DNA of 64,000 bases from Chitinasiproducens palmae. GTDB taxonomy: Bacteria; Pseudomonadota; Gammaproteobacteria; Burkholderiales; Burkholderiaceae. The position numbers and the translations under genes were made by a program. Shown piece after piece: positions 28,559 to 37,544 of this stretch. The notes below the pieces were generated by a model, which was not told the origin of the DNA, did no database searches, and saw only the letters and a program-made list of their open reading frames with translations. The stretch spans positions 542,634-606,633 of the forward strand of contig NZ_FNLO01000001.1 in NCBI RefSeq assembly GCF_900095735.1, written 5' to 3'. Each line of letters opens with the position of its first letter. The first letter of the stretch is position 1.

Positions 28559-29341
28559 ATGCTCGACGACATCGCCCTCACCTTTGCCTCGGCACCCGGC
28601 CTCGCATGGCTGCGCTATGCGACCGCGTTCTGGTTCGGCGCAATCGCAATGAGCTTCGCCGGCGTGGTCGTCGACCGCCTGCCGCATCAACTCGGCTGGC
28701 GGGACGATCCGATGCCGGGCTTGAGCATCGTGCGGCCCGCGTCGCGCTGCGACGGCTGCGGTCACCGCGTCGGATGGCTGCGGCTGCTCCCGGTGCTTGG
28801 CTACTTCTTCGCCAAGGGCCGCTGCGGCCATTGCGGCATGCGGGTGCGGCTGCGCTACCCGACCATGGAAGTGGCCGGTGGTTTGCTCGCCTGCGCCAGT
28901 GTGCTGCATTTCGGCACGCAGCAGCATGCCGTGTGGGCCGCAGCATTGTGGCTGGTGCTGCTGTTTCTCGCCTGGATCGACGCGTGCGAACAGTGGCTGC
29001 CGGCGGTGGTGACCCTGCCGCTGTTCTGGACCGGGTTGCTGGCGTCGCCCTTCGAGCCGGACATCTGGAGCCGCGCCGTGGGCGGCGCACTGGGATTCGG
29101 TGCGACGTGGGCGGCAATGGCGCTCACCAGCCGCCTGAAACGGATCGACGCGTTCGCGGGGGGAGACGTCGCGCTCGTCAGTGCGGCCGGTGCGTGGCTG
29201 GGCTGGACCCATCTGCCCATGTTCCTGATTCTCGCCGCGCTCGGCTTCCTCGTCTACGCATTGCCGGCGCGCCGATCCGGTCGCGTCTGGATGCCGTTCG
29301 GCCCTGCCCTGTCGCTGTCCTTTGCGCTATGCCTGCTCTGA
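28559..29341 (+). CDS. Type IV prepilin peptidase (A24 family)
   Basis: A 260-residue inner-membrane aspartic peptidase, the counterpart of R64 PilU and PilD. It has the cytoplasmic zinc site CDGCGH...CGHCG, the two catalytic aspartates Asp141 (AWIDACEQWLP) and Asp203 (FAGGDVALVSAAGAWLG), and about seven membrane helices. It should process PilS and the three PilV-like prepilins. The second motif is GGD rather than the more common GxGD. The gene overlaps the next one by 13 bp. Confidence 0.93.
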   Translation: MLDDIALTFASAPGLAWLRYATAFWFGAIAMSFAGVVVDRLPHQLGWRDDPMPGLSIVRPASRCDGCGHRVGWLRLLPVLGYFFAKGRCGHCGMRVRLRYPTMEVAGGLLACASVLHFGTQQHAVWAAALWLVLLFLAWIDACEQWLPAVVTLPLFWTGLLASPFEPDIWSRAVGGALGFGATWAAMALTSRLKRIDAFAGGDVALVSAAGAWLGWTHLPMFLILAALGFLVYALPARRSGRVWMPFGPALSLSFALCLL

Positions 29342-29775
29342 TCGCCAATACCTTCGTCGCCTGCGTGCTGCAGGCGGCCCATGTCAACGGTTTGCCGCCC
29401 GACGTGCTGGCGGCCGTGATCATCGCCGAACGCGGCGACATCGGTGCAGCATCCCGCAACCGCAACGGCAGCGAGGATCTGGGTGTCATGCAGATCAACA
29501 CCTCGGCCTGGCTGCAGCACGTCGCGCGGGCGCATGCGGGTGGCGATGCAAGCCGCGCATACACACGCCTGCGCGACGATTCCTGCTACAACGTGGCGGT
29601 CGGCGGCTGGATTCTTGCGCGCGCGATTGAAAGCGCTCACGGCGATGTATGGCAAGGCGTCGGTTTTTATCACTCGCGTACGCCACGTTTCGCAGAGTCG
29701 TACCGTCAGCGCGTGCGGCGCATTCACCGGCGCATCGCAAGCAGACGCTCGGCTGCCACCACCGCACAGCGGTAA
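29329..29775 (+). CDS. Lytic transglycosylase of the pilus locus (R64 PilT-like)
   Basis: A 148-residue SLT-domain protein. The start at 29329 lies inside the end of the peptidase gene. The expected catalytic Glu34 is in VLAAVIIAERGD, followed by NGSEDLGVMQINTSAWLQ and CYNVAVGGWILARAI, the usual goose-type lysozyme motifs. It would open peptidoglycan for passage of the pilus. The N-terminus is only weakly hydrophobic, so export is not obvious from sequence. Confidence 0.88.
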   Translation: MPALIANTFVACVLQAAHVNGLPPDVLAAVIIAERGDIGAASRNRNGSEDLGVMQINTSAWLQHVARAHAGGDASRAYTRLRDDSCYNVAVGGWILARAIESAHGDVWQGVGFYHSRTPRFAESYRQRVRRIHRRIASRRSAATTAQR

Positions 29776-29789
29776 CGGAGCCATTGCCG

Positions 29790-30296
29790 ATGCCGATCCT
29801 GTTTTTGCTGATGGCGCTGGTGTTCGCGCTTCAATCGGTCAGCATGATTCAAGGCGATCTGAGCCGCAACGTCGAGTTACGGCGCAGTGCTGCCCTCGCG
29901 GAGAGCATGGGCGGTCAGCACACGGCCGCGCTGCGCTACCTGACCGACGCGCGGCCCATCCAGTGCGATCTCGACGCGACCTGGCGCATGGACTCCAGCG
30001 CGTTCTTGCCGCAGGCACTCAGGCAGGGCGGCTTCGCCCGGCGCATCGTCTCGTTGTGCAATAAGAGCGGTGTGGCGACGGCTCTGCTCAAAGCAGCGGC
30101 CACTGAAACCGGCTCTGTCAACGTACGTGAACGACTGACCACGCTGTTTGGGGATGCCAGTCTAATCGGCAAGGTGACCGACTTGAACGGCGAAGTGACG
30201 ATGCAGACCGGCGAGGTGCGCAACGAATTCAGGACCGCTATTGCGCAACTCGGCCTGTCCCTGGACGATCCAGTCATTCTTACACTATGGGATTGA
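29790..30296 (+). CDS. PilM-like type IVb pilus protein (tentative)
   Basis: A 168-residue protein with an N-terminal membrane helix (MPILFLLMALVFALQSVSM) and a periplasmic remainder containing two cysteines (IQCDLD, SLCNKSG). Size, helix placement and the LRYLTDARP segment resemble the R64 PilM family, but similarity is too low to be sure by eye. It starts 14 bp after the transglycosylase gene and overlaps the first PilV-like gene by 10 bp. Part of the pilus operon by position. Confidence 0.65.
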   Translation: MPILFLLMALVFALQSVSMIQGDLSRNVELRRSAALAESMGGQHTAALRYLTDARPIQCDLDATWRMDSSAFLPQALRQGGFARRIVSLCNKSGVATALLKAAATETGSVNVRERLTTLFGDASLIGKVTDLNGEVTMQTGEVRNEFRTAIAQLGLSLDDPVILTLWD

Positions 30297-31801
30297 GCCT
30301 CACAACCCGCGCCACGCGCGTTGCAGCCCGCTCGCGGCTTCAGCGCGGTATCTCAATGACAGAAGTGGCTTTCGCCCTGCTATTGATATCCACCCTGCTA
30401 ATGGGCTGGTTTCAGACACGCGCTGCAATGACGCGGGCCTTGGACGAACGCAATGTGGCGGAGTGGATCACGCTCTACGCTCGCGCGACCCGCAGCTACC
30501 TCGAAGATCACGCGGAGAAGCTCCTGGCCGACGGCGACAAAGGCGTGATCGACATCAGTGCAGCGTTACGCGATGGCAACTACGTAGCCCGCCATTGGCA
30601 AAGCAAGCGGGCTGACGGACGCTCGATTCGAACCTTGGTGCGTGCCCGATGCGTTGATCCGAAGTGCACCCTGAGGCAAGCGGAAGGACTCGTCGCAGTA
30701 GTGGACGGGGCGCCGTTCCCGGAGAAGACGCTCGGGTCGATCGCAAGCCGTGTCGAGTTTGGCGGGGGCGCCGTGAACGATCGCGGTGAAGTGACCGGGA
30801 TCGCGGGCAATTGGCGCACCGTCTCCGCCGATTGGAACAGGGTACCGCAGGCGAGCCGGCCGGTCGCAATGGTATTTACGCTTCCCGAACGGGCGCGCGT
30901 AATCAGTTCCCCCGCCGTCTCCGATCTGCACTACGAACCGCAAAGTGCCGCGAGAGCCCAGGGTCGCGATGCGGGCGTGTGGCAACCGCTGTATTCCACC
31001 GACACCATGCGCATCACGTGGCAGGCGAAGAACGTGCCACGGGTGCGGCTCGAGGTCATCGCGTTGGACGAGGAACCTCGGGTGTATGTCAACGAGGTGC
31101 TCGAAGGAAAGACGGCCTACGTGCTCACTCCGGTGCCGGACATGCTCGGCAAATCGATCGTGGCGCGCGTCACGCCGTTCAGCGACGACGTCGAGACGCT
31201 GCGGCCGGCGACGACCGGACCGATCCGCGTCAGCGATTACGACGGTGCGCCAGTGAGCAAGATTTCGCTGAAATACAAGGTCTGGACCGCGTCGGACAGA
31301 GAGCGTCTGAACGGCCGGGACGCCATCTGCCTGCTCTATCTAGAAACCCGGTTTCCGGAGACCAATATGTACGTTGGGCTTGAGCAGATCGAAATCGCCG
31401 CGCCGAATCGGTACAACGTGCCACGCGAAGCGAGGTACCTGCGCCCGTTCGAGCTGCAATTTCGATTCGACGTGCGCCGGGACCGCGGTCTCGGGAGCAT
31501 AGCCGAATCGCATGGCACCCCTCAATCCGGATCGATCGTCTTGAAACTGCACGCTCCTAGCGACAGGTGGGACAAGGCGAACGTCTCCGATCTTGAACAG
31601 CAACAACGGATGCGCAAGCTTGTTTACAACTGCCGTCATGAAGATGCATTCGTCGTGGACCTGCGCGCTGGCATCAACGGCGGCGTAAAGCCCTACGAAG
31701 TGGTTGCGATCAAGGACGGCTACTTGCGACAGCCATTCGCCGCGAACGGACCGCCCACCGAGCACAGTTTCAACGATGCAAGTGAAATCTATCTCGATTG
31801 A
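30287..31801 (+). CDS. PilV-like large minor prepilin 1
   Basis: A 504-residue protein with a prepilin N-terminus: basic leader ending LQRG, cleavage before ISMTEVAFALLLISTLL (Glu at +5), then one hydrophobic helix. The large extracellular part contains an internal module beginning VWQPLYSTDTMRITW (about residue 230) that recurs in the next two genes. In R64 and related systems PilV is a tip adhesin of about 430-460 residues; size and place after the assembly genes fit that role. No shufflon recombinase or inverted segments are seen. Confidence 0.82.
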   Translation: MGLSLTTRATRVAARSRLQRGISMTEVAFALLLISTLLMGWFQTRAAMTRALDERNVAEWITLYARATRSYLEDHAEKLLADGDKGVIDISAALRDGNYVARHWQSKRADGRSIRTLVRARCVDPKCTLRQAEGLVAVVDGAPFPEKTLGSIASRVEFGGGAVNDRGEVTGIAGNWRTVSADWNRVPQASRPVAMVFTLPERARVISSPAVSDLHYEPQSAARAQGRDAGVWQPLYSTDTMRITWQAKNVPRVRLEVIALDEEPRVYVNEVLEGKTAYVLTPVPDMLGKSIVARVTPFSDDVETLRPATTGPIRVSDYDGAPVSKISLKYKVWTASDRERLNGRDAICLLYLETRFPETNMYVGLEQIEIAAPNRYNVPREARYLRPFELQFRFDVRRDRGLGSIAESHGTPQSGSIVLKLHAPSDRWDKANVSDLEQQQRMRKLVYNCRHEDAFVVDLRAGINGGVKPYEVVAIKDGYLRQPFAANGPPTEHSFNDASEIYLD

Positions 31802-33305
31802 GCGCGGTCGGACGTCGCCCACGTTGGAGCGGCAAGCGGCGCCGCACGTTCGTCGTGCCGCTCTCCAGCGTGGCATTTCCGCGCTCGAAACGATCCTTGC
31901 GCTGATTTGCATCAGCCTGGCGCTCTCAGGTCTGGCATACCTGCTACGCGACGACGCCGAGGCGCTGCGCGCGCGAAGTCTGGCCACTACGTTACAGCAG
32001 TACGCACAAGCGCTCGATCAACTGCTGGGCGCTGGCCGACCTGCTGAACTGAGTGCGATCCCCATCGGCGCAGAGCGAGACGTGACGGCGCTGCTGAGCG
32101 CGACCTACCTACCCCATCGCGTTCCGGACGCGGAGCATACCCGCACGAAGATCAGCGCATGGGTTCGCCACGACCGCAATCCGGTCACGGGTACGGACAC
32201 CTTCGTCGGCCTGGTCACTACCGATGACTTCACCGGCACCGATGTTCAGGCAGGTCGCGTCGTCAAGTTGATTGGCACGGCAGGCGGGCACCGGGCCCGA
32301 TCCGGAGGGGCGCTGTCGGGACTGTCGCAGTCGTGGCTGGCCGAGCGGGGCATCTGGCCGCAGGTTGGAAACGGTCAACTCGCCGTGCTTGTCGCACACG
32401 CCGGACGCGCCACGACCTTGGTGCCAGCCGTTACGTCGGTCGAATACACCGTCCGCAATGCGGCCGAAACCAGTGGCCTCAATCCGCAACAGTGGACGCC
32501 GCTCTACACCAGTGACGATCTTGAATTGAACTGGCGGCTGGTCGGCGCCGAAAGCGCGACCATCATGCTTTACGACGCGGACAAGCCCTCTCCCGAGTGG
32601 AGCCGAAGGGATGTGACGGAAAGAACCATCCGCATTGCGCCAAGGACGGAATGGTTCGGCCGGACGCTGTACTTTGTGATCCGCCCCCAGGTCGACAACG
32701 GCGCGGCACTGGTAGACGGCATGAGCAAACGTTTTTCCGTCGGACGCTATCCGAAGCCGCCAATTGATCGAATCAAGGCCCGCTACCATTCCTTCTCGTC
32801 GCAAAAGCCGCAAAGCCGCAGCGATGAGGGATGCAACTACAACAATGCCGGGGCGGGGGCCGCGTCTGCTATCTACAACTCCCAGCTGCTCGCGGAGGAA
32901 GTCGTTCTGGTGCCCCGAAACGCCGCACTGGCAAGGCCGGAGACGCTGATATTTCTCGAACCGTTCGACTTCCAGTTGACTTCCTACTCCACGCCAAAGT
33001 CGCTTTTTCAAGGCTCATGGCTGGCTGGTCCGAGCGAACCCAATAACAGCTACACCTGGCCAGTCCTGAAAATCCGTTCGTTGGCACGGGTCGGGCAGGT
33101 CGTCGGCCCCGGCTCCTCATCGGCCTGGATGCACACCTTCATCAAGAAGTGTCATACCCACGACAGCGTACATTTGAACGGCGGCATGGTGATCATCCAC
33201 GCATCGGGGAAATCCGAGAACTATCCGGTTTTCTCCCGTCGCTGGACAGCCGATGAAGAGGGCTACAACGACTTCAAGCAGCAAACCTTCGAAAAGACAC
33301 TTTAG
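31776..33305 (+). CDS. PilV-like large minor prepilin 2
   Basis: A 509-residue prepilin-like protein starting inside the end of the preceding gene (26-bp overlap). Leader ends LQRG, cleavage before ISALETILALICISLALSG (Glu at +5). The ectodomain contains QWTPLYTSDDLELNW (about residue 250), aligned in order with the module of its neighbours. Two cysteines (DEGCNYN and KKCHTH) may form a disulphide in the C-terminal third. Probably a second tip or minor pilin arising by duplication and strong divergence. Confidence 0.8.
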   Translation: MQVKSISIERGRTSPTLERQAAPHVRRAALQRGISALETILALICISLALSGLAYLLRDDAEALRARSLATTLQQYAQALDQLLGAGRPAELSAIPIGAERDVTALLSATYLPHRVPDAEHTRTKISAWVRHDRNPVTGTDTFVGLVTTDDFTGTDVQAGRVVKLIGTAGGHRARSGGALSGLSQSWLAERGIWPQVGNGQLAVLVAHAGRATTLVPAVTSVEYTVRNAAETSGLNPQQWTPLYTSDDLELNWRLVGAESATIMLYDADKPSPEWSRRDVTERTIRIAPRTEWFGRTLYFVIRPQVDNGAALVDGMSKRFSVGRYPKPPIDRIKARYHSFSSQKPQSRSDEGCNYNNAGAGAASAIYNSQLLAEEVVLVPRNAALARPETLIFLEPFDFQLTSYSTPKSLFQGSWLAGPSEPNNSYTWPVLKIRSLARVGQVVGPGSSSAWMHTFIKKCHTHDSVHLNGGMVIIHASGKSENYPVFSRRWTADEEGYNDFKQQTFEKTL

Positions 33306-33307
33306 CA

Positions 33308-34723
33308 ATGCAAAATTTCTGCGGCATTAGACGTCCGCGAGGTCACCGAGCCGGCAACCGCTCGCGTGGTCTGTCCATGCTTGACTCGGTGCTGTGGGCT
33401 GGGCTGCTTGCCCTGCTTGCGCTTATCAGTCAAACGTGGATCGCCAATGCGCGGCAGGCGCAAGAGCAGCGGATCCTGGCAAAGTCAATGCAAGACGTGG
33501 CGACCGCGCTATCGCGATATGGACGCATCGAAGGCGCGTCATTGAAGGTCGGCGCTGCGGAGGCGCTTGAGGTTCCCCTCGCCCGACTCGTCAAGGCAGG
33601 CTTGCTGAGCGAAAGCGCGATCAAGCTGCCGCCGGGCGTGCGGCTGCAGACGAAGATGCGTCTCGACGAGGCGAAAGGCAGCGAGCACGCCGACCCGACC
33701 GAGTTGGCGATGCGGCATAGCAAAGGAATGGTCCTCGCTTGGCGGGAAGGAAAGCGCGATGCCGTCTGGAACAACAAGGTTGCACGCATGATCGGGGCCA
33801 CGGCTGGCGTATTGCGCGCCGGGGCCTTCATCGGCACCGGCGCGCAATGGACGGAAGAGCGGGACGCCTGGTTGTCGCCTGACGAGCTCACGAATGACGA
33901 GCATGTCGCCGCGGTCGCGCTGGCAGACGCGGGCACCGGCACCCAAGTCAGGCTTCACCTCGAGAGCCTGTACGGCAGCGAGGGCCAGCACCATGTCGCG
34001 GCACTAGGTGCGCCTTGGCGACCAGTCTGGGAAAGCGACTCGCTCAAGCTACGCGTCCGTGCTCGTGGCGCACTGCGTTACCACGTCTCGGTCGAGACCG
34101 TCGATCCCACGGCCTGCAAATCCGTTGAAATTCACGAGGACGCTTCGCGCTCGTCTCAGACCACGTCAATTGAAATTCCGCTCCAGCGGTGCTGGCTGGA
34201 GCAACGCATCGTCGCACGCGTCCGCGCTCGCGGCACCGGCCTCGATGTCTCGAGTGCCGATACTGAACCGATCAAGGTGATGGCCGGATATCCCCAAGCA
34301 AACCGTTATCGCATGATTGCGAGCGTTGGCATCGACAGTACCGCCACCAGCGAATGGTCGCAGAGGAACCTGGTCGCTTATCTGCGGAATCTCGATTTCA
34401 AAGCTTACGATGGCAAGGACCATGGACGTTTCTTGCGAGACGACGTGTATATCGACTTCGACGTACGATCGCCAGATGGATCGGCGTCGCCGTGGCAGCA
34501 TTTTCGCTTCCACGTCACCGACACGAAGCCGGGTGTATCTCCGAACTACGACTATCCACGGGCATCTTCGCTGGGACTCTCGGTCATTCTAAGGAAGATT
34601 TCACTGGCCGAATTAACCAGCGTGCGTGCGCAAGCGAGGCTTGGCGAGGCCGTTGTCGGCACGTCGAGATCTTTTCAATGGCAGTTGCAACCTGGCGAAA
34701 TCCAGTTGATCTCGGCTGGTTGA
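33308..34723 (+). CDS. PilV-like large minor prepilin 3 (Asp at +5)
   Basis: A 471-residue prepilin-like protein 2 bp after its neighbour. Leader ends NRSRG, followed by LSMLDSVLWAGLLALLALI, so position +5 is Asp in place of the near-invariant Glu. The ectodomain has PWRPVWESDSLKLRV (about residue 237), the same module as the two upstream proteins, and a cysteine pair (TACKS, QRCWL). It ends the pilus locus. The Asp may affect packing or priming at the pilus tip; it could still be processed because cleavage depends mainly on Gly at -1. Confidence 0.78.
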   Translation: MQNFCGIRRPRGHRAGNRSRGLSMLDSVLWAGLLALLALISQTWIANARQAQEQRILAKSMQDVATALSRYGRIEGASLKVGAAEALEVPLARLVKAGLLSESAIKLPPGVRLQTKMRLDEAKGSEHADPTELAMRHSKGMVLAWREGKRDAVWNNKVARMIGATAGVLRAGAFIGTGAQWTEERDAWLSPDELTNDEHVAAVALADAGTGTQVRLHLESLYGSEGQHHVAALGAPWRPVWESDSLKLRVRARGALRYHVSVETVDPTACKSVEIHEDASRSSQTTSIEIPLQRCWLEQRIVARVRARGTGLDVSSADTEPIKVMAGYPQANRYRMIASVGIDSTATSEWSQRNLVAYLRNLDFKAYDGKDHGRFLRDDVYIDFDVRSPDGSASPWQHFRFHVTDTKPGVSPNYDYPRASSLGLSVILRKISLAELTSVRAQARLGEAVVGTSRSFQWQLQPGEIQLISAG

Positions 34724-35207
34724 TCGGCCAACGGCGCAATGCCCGCTAGCGCTTCTCACTCCCCCAATGCGCGAATGGCACAGCGTTGTCGGTGGTTGCG
34801 AGTCCGGCGCACGCGAGGTTACCTTCAGGCAGGCGAGGTGCGGTTTGCGAAACCGTTGTCACGAAGCGTTGGGATGGTTGACCCATTGAGGCGCGGGGCT
34901 GCCACCGGCCGGGGCGCGCTTCTTGCTGCAAGACGGCTGGTCAGTCGGATTGGAACGAGACGTGGAGGTTCGGACGGAAGCTGGCTTCGATACCCGAAAG
35001 ATGCGCATGTCAGCAGACCTCTCGACATGCGGCCCCTCTTTCAAGCGCGCCGTAGATCCTCACAGAACCGCGACTTCGGGACAACCGGCGCAGCCGTCAA
35101 ACCGTCCGGCACAGGCCGAGGACAATCCGCAAGAACCCCCGTCATCATCAGGGAAATGAGAACCGTTTAATGTAAAGGTTTCCGTTTCGTCAAAAAGGAG
35201 AACACAC
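34724..35207. other. Intergenic region between pilus locus and sodA
   Basis: About 480 bp. Open frames here are rich in Arg and Ser and show no family, so none is called. An AT-richer segment (35155-35195) directly before the AAAAAGGAG ribosome binding site probably holds the sodA promoter. Confidence 0.5.
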
Positions 35208-35822
35208 GTGCCCTACACGCTTCCCAAGTTGCCGTATGCCTACGACGCGCTCGAGCCGAACATCGATGCGCAGACGATGGAAATCCACTACACGAAACAC
35301 CACCAAACCTACATCAACAATCTGAATGCGGCGCTGGAAGGCAGCGGCGTGCCCGAGCAGCCGGTCGAGCAGTTGATTGCGCAGATCGATAGCTTGCCGG
35401 AAAAGATCCGCGGTGCGGTGCGCAACAACGGCGGTGGCCACGCCAACCACTCGCTGTTCTGGACCGTGATGACGCCGAATGGCGGCGGTGCGCCCCGCGA
35501 CGCCTTGGGCGAGGCCATCGAGCGCGATCTGGGCGGCTTCGATGCGTTCAAGGAGGCCTTCACGAAGGCGGCCCTCAGTCGCTTCGGCAGCGGCTGGGCC
35601 TGGCTCACGGTCGGCAAGGACGGCAAGCTGGCAGTCGAGAGCACCGCCAACCAGGACAGCCCGCTGATGACCGGCACCAAGCCGATCCTCGGCCTCGACG
35701 TCTGGGAGCACGCGTACTATTTGCGCTATCAGAACCGCCGACCGGAATATATCGCCGCGTTCTACAACGTCGTGAATTGGCCGGAGGTGACGCGCCGCTT
35801 CGACGAGGCGCGGGCCAGCTGA
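35208..35822 (+). CDS. sodA: Superoxide dismutase, Mn-type
   Basis: A 204-residue Fe/Mn superoxide dismutase that converts superoxide to hydrogen peroxide and oxygen in the cytoplasm. Start is GTG at 35208, 7 bp after AAGGAG. Metal ligands are His27, His81, Asp164 and His168. Features that usually mark Mn specificity are present: Gly77 in [13 protein letters not shown] and Gln149 in [10 protein letters not shown]; the sequence follows E. coli SodA rather than SodB. Metal choice is still a prediction, since cambialistic enzymes share these residues. A strong terminator follows. Confidence 0.95.
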   Translation: MPYTLPKLPYAYDALEPNIDAQTMEIHYTKHHQTYINNLNAALEGSGVPEQPVEQLIAQIDSLPEKIRGAVRNNGGGHANHSLFWTVMTPNGGGAPRDALGEAIERDLGGFDAFKEAFTKAALSRFGSGWAWLTVGKDGKLAVESTANQDSPLMTGTKPILGLDVWEHAYYLRYQNRRPEYIAAFYNVVNWPEVTRRFDEARAS

Positions 35823-35935
35823 TGGCACGCGTCGGCGGCGCCTGTGCCGCCGGCTGTCCCCATGCCGAACAGTAGATCGATGCGGCGGAGGCAGGATTCT
35901 TCGCTTCTTGCCGCTTCGACAGCACGCGCAGGAAG

Positions 35936-35966
35936 ACAAACGGCCCCATACGGGGCCGTTTGTTTT
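35936..35966. terminator. Bidirectional intrinsic terminator between sodA and MFS gene
   Basis: ACAAACGGCCCC (35936-35947), loop ATAC, GGGGCCGTTTGT (35952-35963), then TTT. The stem is 12 bp and perfect. It follows sodA by about 115 bp and lies 45 bp beyond the stop of the convergent transporter gene, so it can serve both. Confidence 0.9.
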
Positions 35967-36011
35967 CGTGGGTCGGCTAGGTCCGCAATGGAGCGGCGCC
36001 GACGCCTTCCG

Positions 36012-37298
36012 TCAGGGGCGCACCGTCGCGACCGGCGGCAGGTCGCGGACCACCTTGCGGTCCGGACGAATGAACAGCGCCAGGATCGCACCCAGGACCA
36101 GGAAGCCGATCGCACCGGCGAACGGCAGCGTCCAGCTGCCCGTGTAATCGATCACCGCACCGAAGACGATCGGCGAAATGATCGTCGCCATCGCGGCGCC
36201 GAAGTTCAGCATGCCGCTGGCCGTGCCGGCTTCACGTGGTGCGATGTCCATCGGCACCGCCCAGATCGGTCCGATCGTCAGTTCGAGGAAGAAGAACGCG
36301 CCGCTCAGGCAGGACGCGATGACCACCACGTCATGGCTGATCAGGACTGGGATGAAGCAGGCCAGGCCACCCAGCATGCTGACCACGATGACGCTTTGGC
36401 GTGCGAAGGCCAGGCGTCCGGTGCGCTTCAACAATTGGTCGCTGATTACGCCGCCGAGCAGGTCTCCGACGACACCGGCCAGGAACACGCCCGACGAATA
36501 GAGCGCCGAGTCCTTGATGTTCAAGTGCTGCGACTGCATGAAGAAGATCGGCATCCAGCTGAAGAACAGCGTGTTCGACCAGACCATGCAGAAGTAGACG
36601 CCGATCGTCGGCCGCATGCGGCGCAGGATTGCGCCCCAGCGGGCACGCGGCTCGGCATCGTTGGCGGCAAGCGTCTCGGCAATCGGCAGGCGGGCAAGTT
36701 CCGCCTGACTGACGCCGGGGTGCTGACGCGGGTCGTCGCGGTAATACAGGAACCAGATCACCAGCCAGACCGCGGTCATCGCGCCGACCACGAAGAACGC
36801 CGCGCGCCACGAGTGCAATGCGATGAGCACCGCCACGAGCGGCGGCGCAACGGCATTGCCAAGACGCGAGAACGAGTGCGTCAGGCCCTGCACCATGCCC
36901 CGCTGCGGCTTCGCGACCCAGTTGGTGATGGCGCGTGCCTGCGCGGGCAGCGCCGCGCCCTCGCCCACGCCGAGCAGCAGCCGCGCCAGACACAATGACA
37001 CCAAGCCGCCGATCATGCCGGTGGCGATGGTTGCGACGACCCACAGGCTGCCGCAAACCAGCAGCGTGCGCCGCGCGCCGAAACGGTCGGCGACCCAGCC
37101 TCCGACCAACTGGAAGATCGCGTAGGTGTAGCCGAAGGCCGAAAACGCCAGGCCAAGCGTGGTGTTGCTCAGGCCGAGCTCGGCCTTGATGGGGCCCGCC
37201 GCAGCCGCGAGATTCACGCGGTCGAGATAGAGGATGAACGACATCGCGCAGAATATGGCGAGCATATTCCGGCTGACGTGCGATTGCTGGTTGCCCAA
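36012..37298 (-). CDS. MFS transporter, anion:cation symporter (ACS) family
   Basis: A 428-residue transporter with about 12 membrane helices. The N-terminal ACS signature is clear: LDRVNLAAAAGPIKAELGLSNTTLGLAFSAFGYTYAIFQLVGGWVADRFGARR. This family imports organic acids such as galactonate, glucarate, hexuronates or phthalate. Start is TTG at 37298 with AGGAG upstream (revealed on the minus strand); ATG at 37265 would remove part of the first segment. A LysR gene lies upstream on the same strand, and a PdxA-family gene beyond it, suggesting uptake of a hydroxy acid, but the substrate cannot be read from sequence. Confidence 0.9.
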   Translation of the reverse strand: MGNQQSHVSRNMLAIFCAMSFILYLDRVNLAAAAGPIKAELGLSNTTLGLAFSAFGYTYAIFQLVGGWVADRFGARRTLLVCGSLWVVATIATGMIGGLVSLCLARLLLGVGEGAALPAQARAITNWVAKPQRGMVQGLTHSFSRLGNAVAPPLVAVLIALHSWRAAFFVVGAMTAVWLVIWFLYYRDDPRQHPGVSQAELARLPIAETLAANDAEPRARWGAILRRMRPTIGVYFCMVWSNTLFFSWMPIFFMQSQHLNIKDSALYSSGVFLAGVVGDLLGGVISDQLLKRTGRLAFARQSVIVVSMLGGLACFIPVLISHDVVVIASCLSGAFFFLELTIGPIWAVPMDIAPREAGTASGMLNFGAAMATIISPIVFGAVIDYTGSWTLPFAGAIGFLVLGAILALFIRPDRKVVRDLPPVATVRP

Positions 37299-37544
37299 GG
37301 GACGTCTCCTGTCTTGTCGTGCACGGCCGCAAGCATGCCGCGCCGCGTGGGCGGGCTCGTGCCCACGACCACGCGAACCGGCCGCGGGGATACGCACGGC
37401 AAGCGGGGTGCCACGCCTCCCGGCCGGTGGTTTTTGATTTGAATGGCGAGCGTGCCCGCCTCCGTGCCGCACTATGCCGCGAGCCGCTACCGCGATGCCA
37501 TCAGCGATTTGCGCCGGCAGCGTTGACGCTTGGTGAACGCAGTA

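Noticed and set aside
30287-34723. Shufflon around the PilV-like genes
   Set aside because: No inverted recombination sites or adjacent recombinase gene were seen; the three genes are intact and in tandem.
34739-35170. 143-codon frame before sodA
   Set aside because: Arg/Ser-rich translation without family features; it covers the presumed sodA promoter.
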